Below, one piece after another: positions 1-10,735 of a DNA stretch of 64,000 bases. The position numbers and the translations under genes were made by a program. Within the stretch, counting starts at the first letter, position 1. Every line of letters begins with the position of its first letter. The stretch lies in the NCBI RefSeq assembly GCF_020379485.1, contig NW_026014642.1, positions 102,001 to 166,000 of the forward strand, in the 5' to 3' direction. The stretch is from Brassica napus (lineage: Eukaryota; Streptophyta; Magnoliopsida; Brassicales; Brassicaceae). The notes beneath the pieces were generated by a model. It did not search any database. It was not told the origin of the DNA and saw only the letters and a list, made by a program, of their open reading frames with translations.

Positions 1-1570
1 GTCCTTGAGGACTATATATATATTAGGAATGTTTATGGTGTAGTCTGTTGGATCAGGCCTGACGGCACTGAACCAAGGCCTTGGCCGGTTGAGGAATGGT
101 GCCCAAGGCCTTGGCCGGGCTGTTCATGATCAGGATCTATATGGTCTGGGTCGATTCTTTGAAATCTGATTATGGGAATCACTTAGTTATTAATTATCAT
201 GAGTTTTCCTGTATTTGAATCAATTTTTAGGAATTGATTTGATGATGTCCAGTTTTGGCCGGTTTAGCTGATTTTGGCCGAGATCTATAGGATCGAGGCC
301 GATTCTGCAAATTCTGATTATGGCATTCTCTTAGTTGGGAATTATCATGAATTATCATGAATTTTAATTAGTTTTTGGAGCATATTTGGAAGAGGTCATT
401 TTTGTACCTGAGAGCATATTGATGCTTATCTGATGGAGTTGTGTTGGGTTTGGTCATGTGTGAACCATTAATCCGACTCATGGAAGAGACACATGGGGGT
501 CCTGGTATTAGAGGAACCATGTGGATTGCAAGGTCCAATATGTTTGGAACCAGCAGCAAGCCATGAATAAGAGTATAGCTAGTACTTGATGGCGTGGACC
601 ATAAGTACTGAGCTTGGGTGTTATTATTCAAGGAAGGCCGTGTGTGATCTGATCATGGGTAAGGATGGACGACCTGATCCATAGTTGATGGATCAAGGTG
701 TCTGATCTGATTGATCAAAGGATGCACCGGTAGTAAGAGGAGGACTGATCGGCTTCGTTGGGACACGGTTCCATGGCCGGTTAGGTACGTGTGAAGACTC
801 ATCAGTTCTGGGTCATGTGGGGTGGTTGGTTGATTGACTCAGGATCTGTTGGGCATTGTTAGTCCATGAGCTGGACTTTGTATCATAAGCTGATAAGCTA
901 AAGGATGTTGAATGAAGCATGAGCCGGGAAGGGCCAAATGCATGTCCTTAGCTGTTTGAAGACTTCTCAAGGGTTACTTAAGTCAGTGGGGATGATTGGC
1001 TGAATGACTAAGTACCTAAGGGAGTTGTTTTGTGTGTGTAAAGGAGCTGGACGCAGTATATGGCAGCTGGCCATAGCTCGGGCCTTGCTCAGTTCGAGTG
1101 TGACAGCTCGATCAGCTGGTCTATGAGTTCATTCAGCTAGAGTAGCTGGGCCGATGAGCTAACAAGCTCCGTGGATGTGACGAAGGTATGATCTAGCAAT
1201 GTTGCATAGATCTAGATAGAATGGTTAGGGAAATGGAACCTCAGATTTGTATGACTTGGTTCATCTTCAGAATCAACCTTGGAGCTAGGTGGTAGTTGAG
1301 TATACTAACCATTAGCTGAGGTGATTCGACCGGACAAGTATTAGATTGGATTTAGTCCAATGGATGATAGATGTTATTCCCCTGTGCATAAGTTGAAATG
1401 ATCTAAGTTAGGGAATGACTAAGGTAGTCTTGAGCTAAGATCTGAGTTAGCCCTCACCTATGGGCGAAGTTTTTAAATAAAGGGTGAAATTTTTAGAGGT
1501 TCGGTCAGTATATGGACCGAGCGACGTGAGGCATCGACCGCGGCCTAGTCGGCCGGGATCGGGTCTTACA
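1..1570 (+). repeat. Element I 5' LTR, 3' portion only
   Basis: This is the distal half of the 5' LTR, aligned with 5410-6978 of the 3' LTR. It ends in the conserved GGATCGGGTCTTACA terminus immediately before the primer site. No coding capacity is supported; the small open frames here also occur in the other LTR copy and look like chance. Confidence 0.85.
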
Positions 1571-1573
1571 AGT

Positions 1574-1585
1574 TGGTATCAGAGC
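1574..1585 (+). other. Primer binding site, initiator-Met tRNA type (element I)
   Basis: TGGTATCAGAGC lies 3 bp after the LTR end. It is complementary to the 3' end of plant initiator-Met tRNA and would prime minus-strand DNA synthesis. Confidence 0.85.
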
Positions 1586-2259
1586 ATGCTTGATCCTGTA
1601 ATGGACAGTGCTCAAGGATGTTGAGTTCCAAACCGAAATTATTTCTGAAAACTATGATGACTTGGAACCTTAGCGTTGGTGAGCCAAGCGAGAGTTGAGG
1701 TAAGATTGGGTTTCATGCTTGTGAACGGGAAAGTTCCAAGATGAGCCGGCTTAGCCAAGATGCACTCTCCAAGGGCAAGACCCTGAAAACAGAAAGGTTT
1801 GTTATCTAGTTATTTGGAAATAATAGACGGATTGGACGATGGATGCAATGCAAGATCTTTGTATGGACGACCTGGGCAAGGGAAGTAACATGGACCAGAG
1901 AGTGGTTTAGGTTGAAAGAACGTGCAGCACTCTCTTGGAGGTCAGTGTTATTCCCTGGTGGCCGTTCTAAACAAGTGAGCATATGCGGTGTTCATGTTGG
2001 TCTAAGGGAGACGCTACTTGGCTAGTACATGAGTGGGCTTGTGATCAGATGGATCATCTTGGACTCAGTTTAAGTCAAGGTAGGATTTCTTAAGATTGAG
2101 TGAATGGAATGGATCAATTCAGGAGGAAATGGGAAACACGATGTTAAGTGTCTTAGTATGATGAGGATTGAGGTATACTATAAATACTTTTGTGAATGGT
2201 ATGGGAAGTTCACAGAAGTGTGATGCTTTGGAGAATGGTATGGGACGTTTTCCAAATGT
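1586..2259 (+). other. Non-coding leader of element I (no gag)
   Basis: This stretch occupies the place of gag. I see no zinc knuckle, no gag-like open frame and no sizeable ORF beyond chance. The equivalent part of element IV (56858-57532) is closely similar, so the gag loss is ancestral to this non-autonomous family rather than private to one copy. Confidence 0.6.
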
Positions 2260-2785
2260 GTGATCAAACTGAGATCCTACTCATCTAAGTACTTAATGAT
2301 CGGTTGTGTGGAAACTCACGTACTTTTCGATACTGGAACTACACATAGTGTTGTGAGTCCAGGAATGGTCGGAAAAGTATTGTTCCAGATGGGAACATGG
2401 GATTGTCTTGTCATAGTGAATGCGGCCAGTTGGCAGGTGATGGATTCACTAGGGCTGGTTAGAGACATCCCGGTATTGATCACAGACAGGGTAATGCCTG
2501 CGGATCTGATTGTTGATCACAGACAGGGTAATGCCTGCGGATCTGATTGTTGTCCGCCTTGAGAATCACGATGTGATAGGCGTGGACTGGCTTGGAAAGA
2601 ATCGGGCCACTCTTGACTGTCACCGGGAGCGCGTGCAGTTTGAGAGTGGGTGTGGATCTCCGATCAGGTTCCAAGGTATACGTCCGATCTCTGGATGCTT
2701 GGTGGTGTCAGCAATCCATGTTAAGAGGATGCTGAGGAAGGGTTGTGAAGCTATCTGGCCACAATCGCCACTAAGGAGGTCGTAG
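2260..2785 (+). pseudogene. Aspartic protease (retropepsin) relic of element I
   Basis: The frame contains the retropepsin active-site motif D-T-G-T-T-H-S (about 2328-2350), then a hydrophobic strand and an L-I-V-x-x-L lead-in as in the protease of elements II and III. It is shifted by a 37-bp tandem duplication at 2476-2549, after which the downstream frame resumes the G-V-D-W-L-G-K-N-R-A-T-L-D-C-H part of the protease. In working relatives this enzyme cleaves Gag-Pol in the virus-like particle. Here it is broken and has no gag in front. The identification is firm; function is unlikely. Confidence 0.8.
2476..2549 (+). repeat. 37-bp tandem duplication inside the protease relic
   Basis: Two exact copies of a 37-bp unit beginning TTGATCACAGACAGG lie at 2476-2512 and 2513-2549. 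Because 37 is not a multiple of 3, the duplication shifts the protease frame. Elements II and IV have a single copy of the equivalent segment. Confidence 0.9.
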
Positions 2786-2829
2786 GGGGTGGTGACCTAG
2801 GGAATACCGCTGGTCCGATAGTTCCATGA

Positions 2830-2957
2830 TGTGTTTAGGTCACTACAGGGCATTCCCCCTGATAGGTCGGACCCATTCATAATAGAACTGGAACCTGGGA
2901 CGGCCCCAATATCCAAAATTCCCTATTGTATTGCTCCTGCCGAGATGGCCGAGCTGA
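2830..2957 (+). pseudogene. Reverse transcriptase N-terminal remnant (element I)
   Basis: The DNA matches the segment of elements II and IV that encodes the linker and finger start of RT ([13 protein letters not shown], then A-P-A-E-M-A-E-L-K). It stops abruptly near 2957. No RT palm motif (F/Y-x-D-D), RNase H or integrase follows, so this is a deletion derivative. Small substitutions and frame changes make it non-coding. Confidence 0.7.
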
Positions 2958-3250
2958 AGTCGATCAAGTCCAATGAGGGATGAGGATCGCAGCACAACCA
3001 ACTCGGATATTGACCTAAAGTTGGAATAAGAATGATCAAGTCCAGTAAGGGACAAGGATCACATGACGACCTATTCGGAGATAGGCCTATGGTCGGGTTG
3101 AAAATGGTTGAGTCCCTGAGTGGACCAGGACCGGAATGTGATCGAGTCCATGAAAGGACCAGGATTGGATTATGACGAAGTCCAGTAATGGACGGAGTCA
3201 AGATGAGGCGGTCTAGTCTAGTATGGACTGAGGTCGCAATATGGCCAAGC
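2958..3250 (+). repeat. Degenerate tandem repeat of about 36 bp
   Basis: The motif GAGTCCA-n-TRANGGAC-n-AGGAT recurs about six times with spacing near 36 bp and many mismatches. It fills the place where pol was deleted in element I. Element IV lacks this block, having a direct RT-to-tail junction at about 58380 instead. Confidence 0.5.
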
Positions 3251-3834
3251 TGGGAGAGGCTGTGGCCGGTTAAGGAATGATCCAGTAATTGGTGGCTGGA
3301 ATCATAAACCTTATTGTATGGGAAGGACTTAAGGGAACAAAACAATCTGTTAGGACTCATGGTAGAGTGATCAGCCTAAAGATTGGAACATGTTCGCTAG
3401 GACTTGGCTGGTGCATCGAGTGGCTTAGAGATTGGTTGAATCTACTAAGACTTGAGTACGCAGTATGTTCCTAGGGACTGAATTTGATCTAGTCGTGGAC
3501 TAAGATCTGAAAAAGAATGAAGTCTAGAGTAGACGACATTCTAAAGAGAGATATGGACTTGGTGTCTACATGGACCGCAACTTGGAGAGTTGGGTCAGTG
3601 ACACCAGTCATGTCCTTGTATGGGTGCTTGATGGACCACTTGATAAGATTTTGGGTTAAATCTCTATCAAGTGGGGGAGACATGTATATATGATGATCAA
3701 GACGTGATCAGTGAGAAGGAACAAGGAGGGAGATGCAATGAATTGGTTTGGAAGAACCAAACGAGCATGCTCCATGTTCCGATGCAAAGAGTTTGATTGG
3801 AACCTTAGTCTTGAGGCAGGGCGTCAGCACCACC
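3251..3834 (+). other. 3' untranslated tail of element I
   Basis: This is sequence between the deleted pol and the polypurine tract, shared with element IV from GGAATCATAAACCTTATTGT (3298 here; about 58381 there) onward. It holds no coding domain that I recognise. Confidence 0.55.
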
Positions 3835-3871
3835 GGATTCGAGGACGAATCCATTCTAAGTGGGGGAGACT
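3835..3871 (+). promoter_or_regulatory. Pre-PPT hairpin and polypurine tract (element I)
   Basis: GGATTCGAGGACGAATCC (3835-3852) is a perfect 7-bp stem with a 4-nt loop, followed by the purine run AAGTGGGGGAGAC directly before the LTR. The purine run primes plus-strand DNA synthesis. The same pair occurs in elements II, III and IV. Confidence 0.75.
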
Positions 3872-6800
3872 TGTAGCATCCCCGATCCTGGATAGGATCG
3901 TCCGGACAGACCTTAGTGCGAGGAGACGCACCAGTAAGGTCACATGACCTAAAGACAAGTGTGTCATGGTCCAAAACGTGGTTAAGAGAATCAGGCAGCT
4001 GGAACTTAACCAAAATAAGGCAGAGGCAAGCTCAAAGGAGCTGGACAAGCCAGCTGGTAGCTGGACGAGATCTGGGGAAGCTCGATGAAGTGAGTGATCA
4101 GAATGGATCATGGGAGAACTAAGTCTAGGTCTGGAAATAGACCAAGGGACTTAGAAGGATTGAAGAAGATAAAGGAAGCAAGCGGGACACAGTGTATAAC
4201 AGCTGGGCGATGCAGTAAGCATGCTCGACCAGCTAGGTGAAGTGTAGTGCAGCTCGATGTAGCTCACTGAAGTGTAGGTCAGCTCCCTGAGCTGGATGGT
4301 CTAGCTCACTCAGCTGGGACATCTGGGGATCAGCTCACTCAGCTGGGACATATGGGGATCAGCTCAACTCAGCTGGACTGAGTGTTCAAGTCATGGGCAG
4401 TTGGGCCGGGTCTGGACAGTGGCCGGGCCATGTGGGTGACCCGTGTGTGCCGATGGGCTGGTTGGCTCTTGGGATTGAGCCAGGAGCTTGGGCAATCCGT
4501 GTGGGCTTGTTTTGGACATGTCCAGGAGTGGTTTGAGAGTTCCAGGACGTCTGGTAACTGCCAGAGGCGAAAGGGTGTGATCTGGACCATTGATTAAATC
4601 AATGGCCAGAAATGATACCGAAAGGGTGCAACCTTTGGAAAGGTAACTGCCCCTTCTTCTATAAAAGGCAGGCAAGTCCGTGCCTTTGCAGGCACGCCAG
4701 GGCTTCCTACTACACCCTGAAACACAAAGAAATACATAAAAAAGACAGAGAGTTGGTCGGATTCCCAATCCAAGACCCATGGTGGTGTGAAGGCCATAAA
4801 GAGGCAGTTTTGGGAGAGATCAAGGGGGAAAGTTATGAACGACTTTCTGGTGGCTTTTGATCCGTGATTTTATCACCCAAAGAATCCTCCAGGGCCTGAG
4901 AACACACGAAAATGGTGAGGAGAGAAGGTTGATGACCGGAATTCATTCCCAAAGGCCAAGACAGCCTTAAGGGCAGATGTGTGTAGAAAGGCAGTTTCAT
5001 GGAAGTGCAAGGGGAGTTATGAACGACCCTGTGGTATGTTTTCACCACTGATGAACACGTCCTAGGCTTCCTCTGTATCTTGGGAACACACGCAAATACC
5101 CAGGAGAGAAGGGAGAAGGCCGGACTTCCCTCACAATGGCATGAATAGCCTTGAAGGTGGATGCAGTGTAGAAACTGGTTTCATGGAAGTTCCATGGAAG
5201 GGATCAGGGGTGCGACCCATGAATGGATCTTATCAATACAGGAGGTATGTGATAAGGGTTGATAGAGGCGTGCACTGGAGGAGCATGGCCGAACATAATA
5301 AGGAAAGGCACATGATCTAATCAGATCATGTATAAGGTAACCGGTTTTATGATTACCTTTGAATTACAATTCTGTTGACTGTGGAATTGATCATGGCCAA
5401 GTATGGCACGTCCTTGAGGACTATATATGTATTAGAAATGTTTATGGTGTAGTCTGTTGGATCAGGCCTGATGGCACTGAACCAAGGCCTTGGCCGGTTC
5501 AGGAATGGTGCCCAAGGCCTTGGCCGGGCTGTTCATGATCAGGATCTATATGGTCTGGGTCGATTATTTGGAATCTGATTATGGGAATCTCTTAGTTATG
5601 AATTATCATGAGTTTTCCTATATTTGAATCAATTTTTAGGAATTGATTTGATGATGTCCAGTTTTGGCCGGTTTAGCTGATTTGGCCGAGATCTATAGGA
5701 TCGAGGCCGGTTCTGCAAATTCTGGTTATGGCATTCTCTTAGTTGGGAATTATCATGAATTATCATGAATTTTAATTAGTTTTTGGAGCATATTTGGAAG
5801 AGGTCATTTTTGTACCTGAGAGCATATTGATGCTTATCTGATGGAGTTGTGTTGGGTTTGGTCATGTGTGAACCATTAATCCGACTCATGGAAGAGACAC
5901 ATGGGGGTCCTGGTATTAGAGGAACCATGTGGATTGCAAGGTCCAATATGTTTGGAACAAGCAGCAAGCCATGAATAAGAGTATAGCTAGTACTTGATGG
6001 CGTGGACCATATGTACTGAGCTTGGGTGTTATTATTCAAGGAAGGCCGTGTGTGATCTGATCATGGGTAAGGATGGACGACCTGATCCATAGATGATGGA
6101 TCAAGGTGTCTGATCTGATTGATCAAAGGATGCACCAGTGGTAAGAGGAGGACTGATCGGCTTCGTTGGGACACGGTTCCATGGCCGGTTAGGTACGTGT
6201 GAAGACTCATCAGTTCTGGGTCATGTGGGGTGGTTGGTTGATTGACTCAGGATCTGTTGGGCATTGTTAGTCCATGAGCTGGACTTTGTATCATAAGCTG
6301 ATAAGCTAAAGGATGTTGAATGAAGCATGAGCCGGGAAGGGCCAAATGCATGTCCTTAGCTGTTTGAAGACTTCTCAAGGGTTACTTAAGTCAGTGGGGA
6401 TGATTCGCTGAATGACTAAGTACCTAAGGGAGTTGTTTTGTGTGTGTAAAGGAGCTGGACACAGTATATGGCAGCTGGCCATAGCTCAGTCCTAGCTCAG
6501 TTCGAGTGTGACAGATCGATCAGCTGGTCTATGAGTTCATTCAGCTAGACTAGCTGGGCCGATGAGCTAACAAGCTCCGTGGATGTGGCGAAGGTATGAT
6601 CTAGCAATGTTGCATAGATCTAGATAGAATGGTTAGGGAAACGGAACCTCAGATTTGTATGACTTGGTTCGTGTTCAGAATCAACCTTGGAGCTAGCTGG
6701 TAGTTGAGTATACTAACCATTAGCTGAGGTGATTCGACCGGACAAGTATTAGATTGGATTTAGTCCAATGAATGATAGATGTTATTCCGCTGTGCATAAG

Positions 6801-6978
6801 TTGAAATGATCTAAGCTAGGGAATGACTAAGGTAGTCGTGAGCTAAGATCTGAGTTAGCCCTCGCCTATGGGCGATGTTTTTAAATAAAGGGTAAAATTT
6901 TTAGAGGTTCGGTCAGTATATGGACCGAGCGACGTGAGGCATCGCCCGCGGCCTAGTCGGCCGGGATCGGGTCTTACA
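3872..6978 (+). repeat. Element I 3' LTR (about 3.1 kb)
   Basis: It runs from TGTAGCATCCCCGATCC to GGGATCGGGTCTTACA. A TATA box, TATAAAAGG, lies at 4660-4668, preceded by purine- and GGCGAAAGGGTG-type motifs, and is the likely promoter. Repeated CAGCT/AGCTGG motifs crowd 4030-4380. The right flank is satellite starting AAAATCA. Confidence 0.85.
4660..4668 (+). promoter_or_regulatory. LTR TATA box (element I 3' LTR)
   Basis: TATAAAAGG sits about 800 bp into the LTR. The homologous position in element IV reads TATATAAGG (54651-54659). Confidence 0.6.
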
Positions 6979-8926
6979 AAAATCAACCAAACAGTCCACA
7001 GGAAGGGCCAGCGTGCTGAGTCCAAGGACCAGCGTGCTGATATGTGTACTGATGAACAGCCACTGATGTCCTGTGTGTGCTGATGGACACATATGGACAC
7101 ACACGGACACACACGAACAGCCACGGACGCCCTGTGTGTGCTGACAGACAGCCACGGACGTCCTGTGTGTACTGAACAGACAGCCCACGTGGGCCAAAAT
7201 CACCCGAACAGTCCACGGGAAGGGTCAGCATGCTGAGTCCAAGGACCAACGTGCTGATATATGTATTGATGGACAGCCACGGACGTCCTGTGTGTATTGA
7301 CGGACACACACGGACACACAAGGACAGCCACAGACGTCCTGTGTGTGCTGGCGGACACCCACAGACGTCCTGTGTGTACTGAACAGACAGCCCAAGTGGG
7401 CCAAAATCACCCGAACAGTCCACAGGAAGGGTCAGCATGCTGAGTCCAAAGCCCAACGTGCTGATATGTGTACTGATGGACTGCCACAGACGTCCTGTGT
7501 GTTCTGACGGACGCACAAGGACAGCAACGGATGTCATGTGTGTGCTGACAGACACACACGGATGTCCTATGTGTGCTGACGGACACACACGGACGTCCTG
7601 TGTGCTGACGGACACCCACAGATGTCCTGTGTGTAATGAACAGACAGCCCACGTTGGCCATAATCACCCAAACCGTCCACAGGAAGGGCCAGCGTGTTGA
7701 GTCCAAGGACCAGCGTGCTGATATTTGTACTGATGGACAGCCACAGACGTCCTGTGTGTGCTGACGGACACACACGGATGTCCTATGTGTGCTGACGGAC
7801 ACACACGGACGTCCTGTGTGCTGACGGACACCCACAGATGTCCTGTGTGTAATGAACAGACAGCCCACGTTGGCCATAATCACCCAAACCGTCCACAGGA
7901 AGGGCCAGCGTGTTGAGTCCAAGGACCAGCGTGCTGATATTTGTACTGATGGACAGCCACAGACGTCCTGTGTGTGCTGACGGACACACACGGACGTCCT
8001 GTGTGTGCTGACGGACACACATGGACGTCCTGTGTGTGCTGACGGACACATACGGACATCCTGTATGTGCTGACGGACACCCACATATGTCCTGTGTGTA
8101 ATGAACAGACAGCCCGGGTGGGCCAAAATCACCCAAACCGTCCACGTGAAGGGCCAGTGTGCTGAGTCCAAGGACCAGCGTGCTGATATGTGTACTGATG
8201 GACAGCCACTGATGTCCTGTGTGTGCTGACGGACACACACGGACACACACGGACAGCCACGGACCTCCTGTGTGTGCTGACGGACAGCCACGAACGTCCT
8301 GTGTGTGCTGGCGGACATCCACAGAAGTCCTGTGTGTACTGAACAGACAGCCCACGTGGGCCAAAATCACCCGAACAGACCACAGGAATGGCCAGCGTGT
8401 TGAGTCCAAGGACCAGCGTGCTGATATGTGTACTGATGGACAGCCACGGACATTCTGTGTGTGCTGACGGACACAGACGGACACACACGGACATACACGG
8501 ACAGCCACAGACGTAATGTGTGTGCTGGCGGACACCCGCAGACGTCCTATGTGTACTGAAAAGACAGCCCAAGTGGGCCAAAATCACCCGAGCAGTCCAC
8601 GAGAAGAGTCAGCGTGCTGAGTCCAAGGACCAACGTGCTGATATGTGTACTGATGGACAGCCACGGACGTCATGTGTGTGCTGACGAACACACACGAACA
8701 CACATGAACAGCCACGGACATCCTGTGTGTCCTAACGGACACACACTGACGTATTGTGTGTGCTGACGGACACCCACGGACGTCCTGTGTGTACTAAACA
8801 GACAGCCCACATGGGCCAAAATCACCAGAGCAGTCTACGGGAAGGGCCAGCGTGCTGATATGTTTACTGATGGACAGCTACAGACGTTCTGTGTGTGCTA
8901 ACGTACACACACGGACACACACGGAC
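6979..8926. repeat. Satellite array A1
   Basis: Tandem composite units of about 208-257 bp are each marked by the anchor GTGCTGATATGTGTACTGAT (near 7035, 7250, 7459, 7716, 7932, 8184, 8418, 8638 and 8846). Within each unit a 31-bp subrepeat (core GACGTCCTGTGTGTGCTGAC) is repeated a variable number of times. A second fixed block contains GTGGGCCAAAATCACCC and CCACGGGAAGGGCCAGCG. Long open frames, mainly on the minus strand, are a by-product of the stop-free 31-bp unit and I do not call them genes. Elements I and II bound the array. Confidence 0.9.
7561..7992. repeat. Recent 216-bp tandem duplication within array A1
   Basis: Bases 7561-7776 and 7777-7992 are copies of each other and share private variants not seen in neighbouring units (GTTGGCCATAATC, ATATTTGTACTG, GCGTGTTGAG). 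This is the mark of a recent unequal exchange. Confidence 0.85.
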
Positions 8927-10220
8927 TGTCATGTCCCCGATCGTAGATAGGATCGGCCGGACGGGCCATGGTGCGGGGAGACGCACCAGTCAGGTCATTG
9001 GACCTTGAGACAAGCGTATCATGGCCCTGAATGAAGGTTAAGGGCATCAGTCAGCTGAGACATAACCAGGATACGATGGAACCAAGGTTAAAGGAGTTGA
9101 GTGAGTGTTTAGGCAGCTGGACGAGTGTTGGGTTGAGTTCAATCAGCTCGGTTTAGCTGGTATTCAGTTCACCATGATCTGTTCAGCTCACGGGAGCTGG
9201 TGGACTAGCTCACTCAGCTGGGAACAGCTGGAGGTCAGCTCAATCCAGTGGAACGGTGCGTTCTGGTTCGGATCAGTGTGGACGAGTCCGGGACGGTTAC
9301 TGGGCGAGCCGATGGTCCGAGTGCAGGACGGTTCGACCAAATTGGTCTTAGGCTTGGGACAGGAAGTGGGCAAATTTCCAGAGTGTGAGCTGAGGCTCAG
9401 TGATCGATTTGTCAAAAGAAGAAAAGGGGAGAAACCGCCAATGGGCGGTTATGGGACGGTTTTGGGAAGAAGGGGTGTGATTCTTGGTAACTGCTCGCTC
9501 AGGCGGTTGAGGGCAGTTTAAGTCGTCCTCTCTCTCTCATTTCTGCCATTCTGGTCGATTTTTATTCATTTTCACACAGAGAGAAACACAGAGAAAATTG
9601 AAGAGAGAAGGAGAGACACAAACCTTGGATTGACCGTTTCGATCCAAGAGATTGTTCTTGAGTGTTCCTGGTGTGTTTGGGCGTGTGACGAGAGGATGGA
9701 TTTGAGGCAGAAAGACAAGGAGAAGGCAAAGGAGAAAGAGAAGGAAGTCGCCTCTGGAGACCGAACTCCTTAGGTGAGAGGTGTGGCCAAGAGTAACCGG
9801 ACAAGGCCGCGGATGATGGCCGTGTGAGTCTGGCCGGTTTGGATCGATTGGCCACTCCTTACTCTGACTTCTTCTACTCTGTTTCTTCATATATATTGTG
9901 CTATGGATTGTTTTATGATATTACAGGGAAGGATCCATCGATCTTAAGGCTTTGGCCTGATCAAATCCCGATGAAAGTCCCTTGTTCTTGTGTGGGCTGT
10001 TCATGGCCGAGATCACTATGATCTGAGCTGGTTCTTTTGAATCTGATTATGGGAATATTTTTCTTCTGAATTGTCATGATTTATCATGAATTTTATTTGG
10101 TATTTGGATCTCTTTTTAAAGGGGTCAGACTTAACATTTTTGATGATTGTTCTTGACTAGATTAGATCCGGCCATGCAATGTGAACTGATTCTTGTTTTG
10201 TAATCTAACCTTGTGATTGT
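8927..10220 (+). repeat. Element II 5' LTR, first part
   Basis: The LTR starts TGTCATGTCCCCGATC directly against satellite. It is interrupted after CCTTGTGATTGT by the Tat insertion and resumes at 21687. The matching uninterrupted site is in the 3' LTR at 28561-28580. Nothing coding is supported in it. Confidence 0.9.
10216..10220 (+). repeat. Target site duplication of Tat element, left copy
   Basis: ATTGT occurs before the Tat LTR here and again after it at 21682-21686. The uninterrupted LTR (28566-28570) has one copy. Confidence 0.95.
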
Positions 10221-10691
10221 TGTAGATGGTAGATTCGACCATCTCTAAAGGCCCAAAAGACAGATGGACTAGCCCATATGAAGCATAAGGATGACTCGGA
10301 GCGAAGCCTTGAACGGTCGAACCCCGAGGGAATGATTCGGCGTAATGATGTGGGCTTCTCGGCCCAGCGAGTTAAAAGCCCATTACGACGACGCAAACTA
10401 GGTCACGGGAGAGCGTGAGGTCAGCTATAAAAGGGAGAGGAAAGGCAACGAAGAGAGGATCCGAAATCACTGATACACACTGAGACGGCTAGATTAGGGT
10501 TTTTATCTTTGTTGCTTCGTCTTGTTGTAGTCTCTCCGGAAAAGCCCTTGAGGCTCCGGCACCTTTCTCTTTACGCATTTCCTTTCCTTGTAACCTACGA
10601 AACACTCTCTTGACCATTAATAAGACGTCTTTGCTTAAACCCACCTTAAAACCGAACGTTCTCTCATTCTGTACCGTTTCCCGTTGAAACA
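10221..10691 (+). repeat. Tat element 5' LTR
   Basis: It runs from TGTAGATGGTAGATTCGACC to CCCGTTGAAACA and pairs with 21214-21681. A TATA box, TATAAAAG, lies at 10426-10433. Confidence 0.92.
10426..10433 (+). promoter_or_regulatory. TATA box in Tat 5' LTR
   Basis: TATAAAAG lies in AGCTATAAAAGGGAGAGG, about 310 bp before gag. It is identical in the 3' LTR at 21418-21425. Confidence 0.65.
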
Positions 10692-10693
10692 GT

Positions 10694-10710
10694 TGGCGCC
10701 CACCGTGGGG
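10694..10710 (+). other. Tat primer binding site
   Basis: TGGCGCCCACCGTGGGG lies 2 bp after the 5' LTR. It is the primer site type common in plant Tat/Athila-side Gypsy elements. I do not name the tRNA. Confidence 0.75.
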
Positions 10711-10735
10711 GTTCTAGCAAAGTAGCGTCGACATA

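Larger units (their letters stand above)
1..6978 (+). mobile_element. Element I: non-autonomous Ty3/Gypsy-type LTR retrotransposon (left end outside window)
   Basis: Direct repeats frame a short 2.3 kb interior: bases 1-1570 match 5410-6978. The interior starts with an initiator-Met-type primer site and ends with a polypurine tract. It has no gag, RNase H or integrase, only protease and N-terminal RT relics. The long LTRs (about 3.1 kb) and small interior resemble large-retrotransposon-derivative elements. By eye I count about 40 differences in the 1570 bp of LTR overlap, so the copy is not very recent. The right flank is satellite; the left flank and TSD lie outside the window. Element IV has the same design. 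Confidence 0.85.

Noticed and set aside
368..631. 87-codon minus-strand ORF repeated at 5776-6039
   Set aside because: It lies in both LTR copies of element I and has no recognisable domain; duplication is due to the LTR.
1574..1585. tRNA gene fragment (TGGTATCAGAGC)
   Set aside because: It is only the 12-nt primer binding site after an LTR; no tRNA arms follow.
6979..8926. CRISPR-like array
   Set aside because: Repeats are head to tail with no unique spacers, in a plant retrotransposon setting; this is satellite DNA.
9105..9521. 138-codon ORF in the element II LTR, also at 27443-27829
   Set aside because: It recurs because the LTR recurs; the second copy is shorter by a frame change, so it is not maintained.
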